Assembly (NCBI RefSeq): GCF_001649575.2
Contig: NC_051434.1
Location: 15,175,694 to 15,239,693 of the forward strand
Source: Kryptolebias marmoratus
Lineage: Eukaryota; Chordata; Actinopteri; Cyprinodontiformes; Rivulidae
Direction of reading: 5' to 3'
DNA: 64,000 nt
The notes below the pieces were generated by a model. It had not been told where the DNA came from and ran no database searches. It was given only the letters and a program-made list of their open reading frames with translations. This document shows positions 1-10,055 of this stretch, piece by piece. Made by a program: the position numbers and the translations under genes. Positions within the stretch are counted from its first letter, which is position 1; each line of letters opens with the position of its first letter.

Positions 1-530
1 ACAATGATCATGTGTCTTTTGCCATTTATAACTTGAAAACATGGCCATCCTTGAAGGTTATATCTTTGTATTTATGTCGTTTTATACATCCTCAAATCCT
101 TACTGTTTAAAAAATGCAGAGCAGGAGGTCCCTGAATAAAACATAATCTGTCTCTCACTGAGGAAGGATTTACCTTGGAGTGAACTCTGGAAAGTGAGAT
201 TCGCATGATTCATCAGCTTAGAGAGTAACTGACCCTTCCATTGACATTTAAAATATATTCCATGGATGTGGAGAACAACAATGCAGCAGAGTGATGCATT
301 TACAGATCACATACCTCAGGCTGCCTCTGCTCCTCTCAGCAGTTTAGTGGAGTAAATGTTGAACTGTGGTGTCTTGTTGCTCTCCAGCACTCAGTTAAAG
401 TATAATAAGCAGAGGAGTGCTGTGGTGAGGTTTTCATAAATAATTACATTTTGCTGATTTTGTTTACTTTGGTTATGTGGGGAACAGCGTTACTTTAACA
501 TGCATGCAGCTTTTTTTGTTTGTTTTTAAA
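1..530. other. Unassigned AT-rich sequence
   Basis: I see no repeat family, exon-like splice pair or long open frame here. The base composition matches the rest of the single-copy-looking parts of the window. It ends in a T-rich run that leads into the SINE-like repeat starting near 531. Confidence 0.5.
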
Positions 531-787
531 CATTCATCCATCCATTTTATTCCTACTCAGGGTCGTGGGGGGCTGGAGCCTTTCCCAGCAATCTTTGGGT
601 GAGAGAAAGGGTACATCCTGGGCAGGTCGCCAGTCTATCACAAGGCACCACAGAGTGGTGGTGCCTTGTGAAACGACAACACACACACACTCACTTCCTC
701 CCAAGACTATTTTAGAATTACAGAATAACCCCTACACATGTTTTTGGACTGTCTGAGGAAACCAGAGAATCTCGAGAGAACCCACAC
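531..787 (-). repeat. SINE-like teleost repeat, copy 1 of a joined pair
   Basis: Read on the plus strand it starts with catccatccatttt, then has cagggtcgtggggggctgg, cctttcccagcaatc, ggcaggtcgccagtctatca, and finally tttttggactgtctgagg and gagagaacccacaca. This order is the reverse complement of a very common fish repeat whose sense strand runs from a cctcccacagtcc block to an atggatggatgg tail. The copy stops at cacacat, exactly where the next copy begins with its own catccatcc. It contains a perfect 14-bp inverted repeat (638-671) not typical of the family. Confidence 0.75.
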
Positions 788-935
788 ATCCATCCATTTT
801 CTTTATCTGCTTCTCCTTTCCGGGTCGTGGGGGAGCTGGTGCCTATCTCCAGCAGTCACTGTGCGAGAGGCAGGGGACACCCTGGACCAGTCCCAAGTCC
901 ACACAGGGCCAGAAAACACACATGCACAAGAAAAA
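788..935 (-). repeat. SINE-like teleost repeat, copy 2 of a joined pair (partial)
   Basis: A second partial copy of the same family follows in the same orientation. It has ccatccattttctttatc, tttccgggtcgtgggg, cctatctccagcagtcac and gggacaccctggaccag. It ends after agggccagaaaacac and lacks the inner half. Chance open frames run across both copies and are not genes. Confidence 0.7.
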
Positions 936-1148
936 CATTTAAGGTCTACACAGACATGGCAGCACAGCTGATCAAATGTTGTGAAGCACCTCTGCTAAAT
1001 GCTATAAATACAGTGATAGTTCAGATCATTTAAAGTGGGGATCTGTAGGGAAAGTGGGAATCTTAAAGTGAAATAGAATTACCCATGCGGAAAAAAAAAA
1101 TAAAATAAAAAGCAGTACATCTGGGTGTTGTAGGTTACATATGACGAT

Positions 1149-1272
1149 GACTTTTCCGGTGCTCCCTTCTTCACGGTTCACCACAGCAAGCAAACCCCCT
1201 CAATGATTTAGCAATTGTTTCATTTACACCGGATGCCCTTCCTGCCATTACCTGGGCTTGAACCTGCAGCCT

Positions 1273-1275
<3 letters not shown>
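1149..1275. repeat. Fragment of a widespread teleost repeat (LINE-related, family not assigned)
   Basis: The words gctccctt, ttcaccacagcaagc, acaccggatgcccttcct and gggcttgaacctgcagcc occur in the order seen in a common fish repeat, where they read gctcccttn..ggggtcgccacag, cgccggatgcccttcctg and cgggcttggg. I recognise it from memory and cannot name the family with certainty. It runs straight into an AT microsatellite. Confidence 0.55.

Positions 1276-1276
<1 letters not shown>

Positions 1277-1339
<63 letters not shown>
1277..1339. repeat. (AT)n microsatellite, 63 bp
   Basis: An uninterrupted AT dinucleotide run. Translating it gives artificial alternating Tyr-Ile frames on both strands, which are not proteins. 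Confidence 0.97.
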
Positions 1340-1343
<4 letters not shown>

Positions 1344-1680
1344 AGTTTATTTGTATAGCACATTTCAGCACAAGGTAGTTCAAAGTACTTTACATCATAA
1401 GAACACAAAATTAAAAAGTCAATTAAGCAACATACAAAAACAAAAACAACTTATAGTCACCAAGTGAGATACCAGTAAACATCCATTTATTATAATTAAA
1501 AAGTAATTTATAAACAGGTGGGTTTTTAGCCTTGATTTAAATTAACTCAGTGTTTCAGCTGTTTTTCAGTTTTCTAATAATTTGTTCCAGATTTGTGGTG
1601 CATAGAAGCTGAATGCTGCTTCTCCATGTTTGGTTCTGGGGATGCAGAGTAGACCAGAACCAGAAGACCTGAGCGGTCTG

Positions 1681-1682
<2 letters not shown>
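1340..1682. repeat. Fragment of a teleost interspersed repeat between two AT arrays
   Basis: It begins with gtttatttgtatagcacatt, followed by gttcaaagtactttacatca, later gtttttagccttgattta, ttgttccagatttgtgg, gaatgctgcttctccatgtt and gacctgagcggtctgg. These blocks occur in this order in a very common fish repeat. It is flanked immediately by AT microsatellites on both sides. No coding potential is visible. Confidence 0.6.

Positions 1683-1749
<67 letters not shown>
1683..1749. repeat. (AT)n microsatellite, 67 bp
   Basis: An uninterrupted AT run closely matching the one at 1277-1339 in length, on the other side of the repeat fragment. Confidence 0.97.
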
Positions 1750-1751
<2 letters not shown>

Positions 1752-1990
1752 CATTGCAGGACATTCTTTGTTGAGTTATTGCTCACAAACTTTGGTCTTG
1801 TTTGGTATTCAGAGGCAGATACAGCTGATTGCTCAAATAAGTACGATGTTTGGTCCATATTTTTTTACATCAAACGGCCTTGACGCTTGCTTTATTTTTT
1901 TCTCATTTCCCCCTAAGAGTACTTTCAAATTTGTAGTGAAAACTAAAGCAGGGACTGCTGCTACTTCAATTACAGTTGATTGAGAATAGA

Positions 1991-2586
1991 TGACAAGGCT
2001 TGGCGAAATAGGACTCAGAATAGGCAGACAAAGGCAAAGTTTTAGGATGTTTATCATAGCAATAAAGCTAGTAGGAATGCTAACACTCAGGACAGGACCC
2101 TATGAATGGAAGGGAGGGAACCTCAGAGCAGGTAAGGCTACCGAGGGGCTTGAGTGAGAGCCGGACAGGTCACTTAGTTCGGGGCCAAGGCTAGTGGGAA
2201 AGTCCGGGTACAGGCGAGAGGTCAAAGTCGGGAGGTCAGAGAGAGAAAGCCAAATCCAGAAAAGTACGAACCAGTGAGCGTAGTCCAAAAAGGGGAAGCG
2301 AGGTCAAAGGCCAGTGAGCAGAGTCCAGAAAGGTATCCGTTGAGGAGCAGGCAAGAGTCGTGGTACAGGCAAGGGGTTGTGATCGAGGCAGGCATGGACT
2401 GTGAGAGAACGCTGGACATCTACTAGGTAAAACCTTTCAATAATCTGGCAATGGTTAGCTGTGAGCTTAAATAGAGAGTGGACCAGATGAAGCTGATGGC
2501 AGTGATTACAGAGGTGTGGACTCAGAGGCGTGGCAAGGCTGTGGAAAATAACTGGGACTGTGGCATGGAACTGTGGAACTGTTACA
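1991..2586 (-). mobile_element. Solo LTR, 596 bp, with 5-bp target duplication ATAGA
   Basis: The element is bounded by TGACAAGG at 1991 and CTGTTACA at 2586, so it has TG...CA ends. It is flanked by identical ATAGA at 1986-1990 and 2587-2591, the 5-bp duplication typical of Ty3/gypsy-type and other LTR elements. On the minus strand it would start TGTAACAG and has a TATA-like tatttaag near 2466-2473. There is no second LTR or internal coding region, so it is best read as a solo LTR left by recombination. Open frames inside it are incidental. Sense strand is inferred from the TATA-like site only. Confidence 0.8.
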
Positions 2587-2679
2587 ATAGATCAAAATAC
2601 TGCTGCTATTCATCTGAAACTTGCTGAATATTGTTTTATCCACTGTGCATAAACCTGCCCCTTGATAGAGATATTTATG

Positions 2680-2683
<4 letters not shown>

Positions 2684-2711
<28 letters not shown>
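2684..2711. repeat. (TA)n microsatellite, 28 bp
   Basis: A short uninterrupted TA run about 100 bp beyond the solo LTR. Confidence 0.95.
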
Positions 2712-2716
<5 letters not shown>

Positions 2717-4030
2717 ATGTCATCAGATCAGAAATGTATAGGCTAATTAATGTATAAGGTTCAACTCACTTAAGTAACACATTTTTGACAGTTATTTCTC
2801 AATACCTGATGCTCAAACTAAAATTAGACCTCACAATGCCCATGCCACTTGACTTAGAATGAGCTTAAACAATCAATTCCTGTACAGAGTTCCTATTGAG
2901 TTCTAATCAAGATTTCCACTTTGTACTGTCTTCTCCTCACGGTTGCCTGACCAGCAGATTTCACAGGTCAAAGAACCATTCAGAAAGCTTTAATTAGCTT
3001 TCTCAAGCTAATGAGTTCTCAGGCATCATACAAATTGTTCTGTCAAAGCCTGACTTTGAGCCAGTTCTTACCAGCCTTGATTGTTTGGGTGTGAACTCAA
3101 CAGAATAAAGGACTTTTAATCATGTTCAAATTCATTACCCTCCAAATGAGTAATATTTCATTCGACTCATCATCTCAGTCATTCAGTGACTTCTGCCTTG
3201 TTAATGTTGCTCCTCAGTCCATGACAGATATCAGCAGCCAGTTGAGTGAGACTTTCATCATCATTACACTGCATAGATCCATGGATGAAATGGATCCACA
3301 GCTGGATCCATCTCCCATTTTGAAGAAGAAACTGTACCAGCAAGTTGTGGCTGATGAACTAATGAACAGAAAAATGATGCAGCATGGAGGGGAAAAAAAA
3401 AGAAAAAGTGATTTCAGACTTGAAGTAAATTCCAGTATCGACTGCTTTCACAAAGACAGCCGGCTTGTATGGAAGTACAGACAAAAAAAATGAGCTTTGG
3501 TTTAAACATGAAACATGGTCAAATATCCCCATTCATTCCATTTTTCCCCAGATCCAGTTCAACTTGACCTAAATGGGAAAATGTACAGCCAGCATGGATA
3601 ACATGTCAAACCTAAAGTATCTTTTCAGAACCAGTCTCTAGGGAATAGAATTGCGGTCGTGTGAGCAGTAAATGAAGAGGAGATTTGTGGCTGTGCGTGG
3701 GAAAAGGGTGTAACAAGGCAGCAGTGGCAGCTGCTTTACACTTTGTCACATTCACAAAGAAGGTATTAGGGCTTTGACCCACTTCAAGCAGGAACAGAAT
3801 AATACTGGTGGTCTCTAATGCTAGCATAATGGTCCTCATCATCCCTGTCAAATTTAGTCTCAATGTCATTGTCATCCCATTCAAAAGTGAAATTTCCCCT
3901 CACAATTGTTACAGAGCTCCTAATCGTTTGATTGTCTATGTGTGTCTTTAAATCTCATGTCATGCTACATCCCAGTAATTACTTCTGGTGGCGTTTTAAA
4001 GAATAATCCCAGAGTGAAAAGGGTTGGGCA
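2712..4030. other. Unassigned sequence with a chance 123-codon open frame
   Basis: No repeat family is recognised. A plus-strand frame at 3122-3493 is 123 codons long, but it has no splice context, no motif I recognise, and ends in an A-rich low-complexity run (RQKK). I treat it as chance. Confidence 0.45.
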
Positions 4031-4088
4031 TTATTTACTTTTTTCCTTCTTTTTCTCACTACTTTTCCATCTTTCATTCTCTCACCAG

Positions 4089-4137
4089 CTTCTGATGTGG
4101 GACTGATAGAGCTTGGAGCACAGCCACTCGCTGTCAG
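4089..4137 (+). other. Candidate small exon (speculative)
   Basis: About 45 bases of nearly pure pyrimidine end in ctctcaccag at 4088, a strong acceptor shape. The following 49 bases are open in the frame SDVGLIELGAQPLAVR and end at CAG before gtaccg, an acceptable donor. The frame stays open past the donor to about 4366, and the minus strand is also open over 3979-4377. I recognise no protein family. The splice signals are seen; that this is transcribed is a guess. Confidence 0.2.
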
Positions 4138-4377
4138 GTACCGGCTAATGGAATCAACATGGTTGACGGATAAACCCACCAAAAATGAGTTGTCAGAGAG
4201 CTCTGGGCCCTTCATCAACCTCTCTCCCATATGTTGCGCTGCCTTGACCTCTCTCAACGCCATATCAGCAGGGTGTTTTATCTTCACTGTCCCAAAATTA
4301 CTTTCCTTTTTATTGTTTATTTTGGTCAAAATAACAAAATCTATCAAAATCTTACCGTCTACATGATATAGATACAT

Positions 4378-7300
4378 ATTTGAATGTATAGAATGACGAT
4401 GTAAAGACTGAAAGTTTGGGCTAGTTATTGTTACTTATTCACAAATCCAGGCTATAGTGGGATGTCAACCAAAACACTACAAGATTTTCTTGTTGGCCAT
4501 TTTCATTCATCATCTCTCACACCCTGCCTGCCTATAGTAAGCATCTGCACAATGAAAGTACAGAGGTTAAATGGGAAGTCTAAGTTGATCCATCGTTGAT
4601 ACACATCTGAGCTGGTAGTCACCGAACTGAACTGGTGATTGTGTGTGAGAGGTGTGAAGGTGTGTGCTACACGATGGTGGTGCTGGTACTCAGTTTATTT
4701 TGGGATACACTTTTCTTGTATTTGAGCACACATCAGTGTGACACTGTGCCGTTTTTATTTTTTATTTTTTTTGCATTAGTGAATTACCAAAATGCAACAG
4801 CAGTGTCTCTTTGAACAACAAGACATGGGAATGTCTTGTTCTGGTGTACAAAATTGATTTGTTGCTTGTATCAATTGTCATCACTTACATGTTTGTATGG
4901 TGTGACTGTAACTAAAGCCAGAAGCCTATTTAGAACAAGTTGCAAATATTGTAAAGCCAAACATGATGTTCTGCATTTGTTTGGTTTAAAATAATCTCTA
5001 AATTTAGCAATTTTTTGCTTGTGATTTTTTTTTTAACAAACAATTCTTTGGTATCAGTCTGTTTCCCTCTGCCATCTCCATTTGATTCAACACACTGCAG
5101 CTACTTCTAACAGCGATACAAAGGCACAAACTCATCACCTATGTTTATCCCTCCATCTGTTGGAACCATTAAATTTGTATTGATTGTAAAACCTTTCAGT
5201 TGAGCTTCAAAACCTAGTCCTTAAATGTACAAATTTATTGACCTGCATATCCCAAACAGAGGCAGAGATTTCCATAAGACAAATTAAGAAACTTAGACTT
5301 GGACACAGTGTCTCACTCCCTTCGCTTCTTAATGCCTTCCTTTTTGAGAAAAAAAGACTTTTGAGAATATCTGATATATTTGTCAAAGATTTTATAATTA
5401 CATGTTTGTGGAAAGGAATGTGAAGATTTACTGATTCCTACACATTCATAAACACACGTGCACAATGTGACTAGATTGGTAGAGCAGCATTGATTAATGC
5501 AGTTTTGGAATTCAATCTAGATCCTTTTAATATGTCTTTGAAGCAATAAAGTTGATCAGTTTAATGACTAAATAAAAAGTCTGCAAGCAGGTTCTTTCAT
5601 ACAGACCGCCACTATATAAAATGGCAGAAATTTATAGTCACATCTGTTTCAAGACCAGATCCCTTGTCTTTACTTCTTTTAGTAGACAGCTCTTCTTCTG
5701 GTGCCAGTCTTGCTGTTTAGCAATGTTACTTTCAAAATAGCAACTTCTACTGTTCAAGAGGAGAACTGCAGCAATTCCAGTATAGACAGCAACAATCATT
5801 CTGACAATGTGAACCAACAAACATTACAGGACAAAAAAATGTTACCTGTTTGTCGTATTATTTAAAATACAGAAAACACATGTTTCTGCTTTTTGCTGGG
5901 TTATTAACAATGTGTTAAACACATCTGCCACTGGATGGTTTTTAAAACCTGATGACTTGCAGTGCCCTCTCTCCCTACAAAGTAAACCTTCTCTTTATGC
6001 TTTAAAGATATCTAGTATTCTGTGCTTGAATCTCACTATTGTTCAGATGTAATCAAAACTATGTGTATATATATTTATATATATATATAGATATATAGTT
6101 AGTTTATTACATGAACAATATAACTCCTTTAGCTGGACCCATGAGATGGAACTCAATACAAAAAAGAAAAGAAAAAATATGGAAACCATATTTGTTGTTT
6201 TATATGAGCAATAAAAACCTCCCATATTCTTTCATATCTAGAGGAGTGTTTGCTGGAGTTTTTGATATGACTAAGACTTACTCAAATACTACATTCCATG
6301 AAGGCAGTTGTGCTCAATGCCAGTCTGCTGATTGGTTCTGCTTCTTATATCCAAAAGATCTCATTTTTCATTGCGAGCATGATCTGTGACTTCTCCAAAT
6401 ACTGATTTGATGAACAGTTGATGTACTCAAACAGGACAACTGGGTCAAGGGTTTTACTCATGCCCTTCTTTCCTCGGCCTTCTTATCACTACCTTCAAGC
6501 TCCACCAGGAGCCACTGTAGTTCCATCTGTGTTGCAGAAAGAAATTTACAAATGGAAGAAAATATATGGGGGGGAGAGAGGGGTGGGGGGCATGCAGGGA
6601 GGTAAAAAGAGCTCAATGTATTAGATCAGCCACCCCACTGGTTTTGTATACCGACAGCTGTGCTCTATAACCCACTTGACAAGATTAAAAGTCCAAACAT
6701 ATAAACAAATAGACGATCTGCATTCCGGCTTGCAAAGCCTCAGTCATCGAGCCCGGTTCCCTCCCACCACCCTGTCCCATTCAGCACCTTGTGAGCTGCA
6801 GATGAGACAAGAAAAGAGCGTTGGGGAGCATAATTTAGGGCTTCTTATGAGATCACAAAATGTGACCTACTTTAGCGCTGTGCTGCCTGAAAGACGCAAG
6901 ATTCTAATAACATTTCAGAAGATGCTTCTTCATAAATCTTGAATAGCGTTGCGGGCGTGAAGAGAGATGCAATGCTTAACCTCTGTGTGCTTGGATTGTG
7001 GGTGCTGGTGCATGGCTGTGCCATTGTTTGCTGACAGAAAGAGCAGAAGAAAGTGAGCCAGAGAGGAATGACTGATGACAGATCCACAATGTTCAGCAGT
7101 ACATCTCTCACTACACTGCCATACCCCACTTCTCCTGCAAGCTAAGGCATCCATCCGTCCTTTTCCTCGCTGGTCCTTTGTGTTGTTTGTTTAGTTTGTT
7201 TGTTCTGACATGTTAATGGGACAGCTGATGGACTGGCAGTCTGATGCAGCTAGAGGGGCAGGGGCTGTCAGGTTTATTTTATTCTGACAGGAAGGGGGAA

Positions 7301-8264
7301 GGTCAGAACACACATAGCTCACCTGCACCTTCTTTCCCAACCCTCCCACCCCCAACCTCTCTGTCTCGCTTTCTTCTCCTTCTCTTCTGTCTGAGTTGCT
7401 CCTTTGTCTCGTTTCCTTCCATTTCCTACAGTGTGTTTTTTTTGGGAACATCCGTCTCAGCTCATTTCCTCTCTCATGTTTCGAGCTCTTCTGAGACATT
7501 TCCCCAATGATTGACTGATAGCTGCAAGGGAAATTGGGACAACAAATGAGATCAACTACAATGCAATGGTGAATGTAATACCTTACAAAAAAAAATATAC
7601 TGAAAAGCTCAAATAGCACCTTCTGCAAGCCAAATCAGACTAAAGGCAAAAAATTAAATTGTAAAACTCAACAGACTTATCTCTAAAGACTTTAAACAGC
7701 CTGCGGGTAACTTACTTGAACAGCAGGAATCCTGAAAAGTCCTACAAGGAAAAAAGACCAGAGACCCAAGGAGTATCTGGGGTTTAACTTATTGCATTGA
7801 GAATTGATATGAAAATACAACTATATATTCCTAGCCCTACTGTGGGTGAGACAGTTCAACAGCTAAAGAAACCACATAAAGATACGGTATACACAAGCAA
7901 AGTGAAAAAAATATCATTAATTTGACAATAGTGTAAATGATTAAATATAATGTAAATACCAAAAACAACAATGGAAATGTTCCCAGGAACGGAAACAAAA
8001 ACCAATAGATCAAACTGGAGTTGTGCTCTTCTAACAACTTTTTAGGACATTAATGTTATTAGCTAATGATTATTAAATTTCTGAACAAAAAAAAAAAATC
8101 CATGTCCCATTCAAGTTTTGTTTGATTTTTTTTTGTTGTTGTTGTTTGTTTGTTTGTTTGTTTTAATCCCAGATACCACTGCAAGTCATTAAAAATAAGA
8201 AACGACCTAAACAGAGTCTTAATCAAATGCATGTGTCATTTTGCAACTTATTCCATAGATGGAA
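4378..8264. other. Unassigned AT-rich sequence
   Basis: I see no gene. Small items are a perfect 10-bp inverted repeat at 4817-4840 (arm aacaagacat, 4-base loop) and an imperfect TA run at 6064-6098. A minus-strand open frame of 145 codons at 7191-7628 covers a pyrimidine-rich stretch and has no recognisable domain. Runs of ttg/tttg units occur at about 8132-8165. Confidence 0.5.
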
Positions 8265-8301
8265 ATGTGTTTGCACAACAGTGAGTGTTGTGCAAACACA
8301 T
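8265..8301. repeat. Perfect 16-bp inverted repeat with 5-base loop
   Basis: The left arm atgtgtttgcacaaca (8265-8280) and right arm tgttgtgcaaacacat (8286-8301) are exact reverse complements around gtgag. The pairing does not continue outward. It could form a hairpin or cruciform, but it is shorter than a microRNA precursor. Confidence 0.9.
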
Positions 8302-10026
8302 AGTATAGTTCTTTGTACTTTTTCAGCAATACTGGGTGTTTTACTTCCATTTGGATATTGCTTGCGGATAATTTTAACCTTTTTTCCGTCTCAGCTTCAT
8401 TTTCTTCTTTACGGTTCAAATAGTGTTGCTTCAAAAATGAAAGTTGTTAAAACAAAGAAAATGGATAGAGGAATGGCTATTTGAACATACAGCAGCAAGG
8501 TAAGGACTACATGAATCAACTGAAATCAACAGATGGTAAATTCTGAAGGTCTAAAGTGGGTTTATTCTTTTTTTTTTTTTTTTTTTTTTTTTTTGGTGAG
8601 GCAAATCGCTCAGTCCTATGCACTGAGGGCCAAGACTTAAAAGATTTACTGCAGTCAGCCTGGTAAGGGCTTTTGTTCACTGTGGCCTGAACATCTGGCT
8701 TCTGGTCCTGTCTCTAGTTATTATACATATTCATTGTTATGACCACTTGTGTATTATTGTCAGAGTAACTTTGACAAGGGAACAGCACTGTTTTCTTCCA
8801 TCAAAAATAAAGTCACATTGGATCTGTTGCCACACACATTTTTTTTACACTAGCTGTCATTTTATTTATTTATTCATGTTATACAGTAACTGCCTATTTA
8901 GATCACTTACTGTTTCACCCAGCACTTCTGTGTTTACATCACACATCAGCGCCTTGTCACGTGACTGACAGCAGCCGGGTGGGAGGAGAATAAATGTTTT
9001 CTCTCCTAAATATTTGCTAATATCTGCTTTGAATAATAAATCAGTACAATTCTGTTTTACTGTAATAATGTTGACCTGCATCATACCATCATGCTGTATC
9101 CTTTGAAACAACAACAACAAATCTTGTGATACTAAGATTAAAATATATTCGAACTTTAAAAGAAATCCCATTATGTGCTGCAGATTTTGGCCACTTTTGA
9201 CAATGTTTTCCTATCATCTTTGTCAGAATGTGTTTATTGTAAAAAAAAAAGGCAGAGTACCTAGAGAAGATCCAAATGTAAAGAAAAAGAAGGTTCACCG
9301 TCAAGCTTTGAATGTGACCTTCATGCTGAGAGGCAACAGTGCTAATTATTACTTAAGAAAAAATAATGGTCTGGCCAACATGCTAATGGTGTATAACTGC
9401 AACACCAGCACTGAAGGTATTTTGTATTCACTTTAAAACACAAGAAAAGTGTTTATTTGCTGCAAAGAGTTGTAATAAAAGACTACAATAAAAAAAAATA
9501 TATATATATTTTCTGTATCATCATAAATGCCTCAACCTTTCTTATGTGAATAAATAATCAGTTTTTCATAATATTTTTTTCAAAGTTTGTTGGCAGCGAT
9601 TGTCATTGAAAAGCATGCTGAAAATCAAAGAGTTGCTCCAAGGTGATGCTTTGAAAGTTTTTCATGACAAAGAAAACTCTCTTTAGCTAACAAAAACCTT
9701 GAGGAGGCAATTTCTGTCCATCTCCACACGACGACCAAAAGGTGTAACAAACTTGTTGCAACAGCACGCGACTCTGATTAGTGCAAAATATGATAACGGC
9801 TGACAATTTGCAGCATAAGCATTGTAGTTCTCATGAATTAGGCTGATTGCTTATGTACTTTATAAACAAGCTTTAGGTGATTATCAATCCAACAAATACT
9901 ACAAAGGTTTTAAAATGGCCTGTTATTTTATTGGTTAATGTTCTTTGACTTGTATGGTGCAAGCGCTCTTTGATGTTTCCGTGGGGGGAAGCAGACATTA
10001 AAAAAAAAAAGCTTGACATTTTATTC
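8302..10026. other. Unassigned sequence with a T homopolymer
   Basis: A run of about 26 Ts lies at 8569-8594. Otherwise no repeat, exon or RNA gene is recognisable. Open frames on both strands around 8866-9436 are short and carry no motif. Confidence 0.5.
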
Positions 10027-10055
10027 GTATGCTAATTATAAATTAATTAGCATAC
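10027..10055. promoter_or_regulatory. Perfect 12-bp inverted repeat of homeodomain/POU-type sites (putative)
   Basis: Arms gtatgctaatta (10027-10038) and taattagcatac (10044-10055) are exact reverse complements around taaat. Each arm contains TAATTA, the core bound by many homeodomain proteins, and ATGCTAAT, close to the octamer ATGCAAAT bound by POU factors. The surrounding 100 bases are rich in further TAAT/AATTAG words. Regulatory function is inference from motif content alone. Confidence 0.3.

Noticed and set aside
1171..1983. Open frames rich in alternating Tyr and Ile (also at 44499-44711)
   Set aside because: They are translations of AT microsatellites and not proteins.
2100..2419. 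Minus-strand open frames of 62-65 codons
   Set aside because: They lie inside the solo LTR at 1991-2586 and match no domain.
3122..3493. Plus-strand open frame of 123 codons
   Set aside because: No domain, no splice or promoter context, ends in low-complexity A-rich sequence.
5468..5525. tRNA-like stretch (ttggtagagcagc followed by ggaattcaatc)
   Set aside because: The D-arm word resembles tRNA, but the anticodon loop has only 4 bases and the B box is poor. I cannot support a tRNA gene or a SINE head.
7191..7628. Minus-strand open frame of 145 codons
   Set aside because: It reads the complement of a pyrimidine-rich tract, has biased composition and no recognisable domain.
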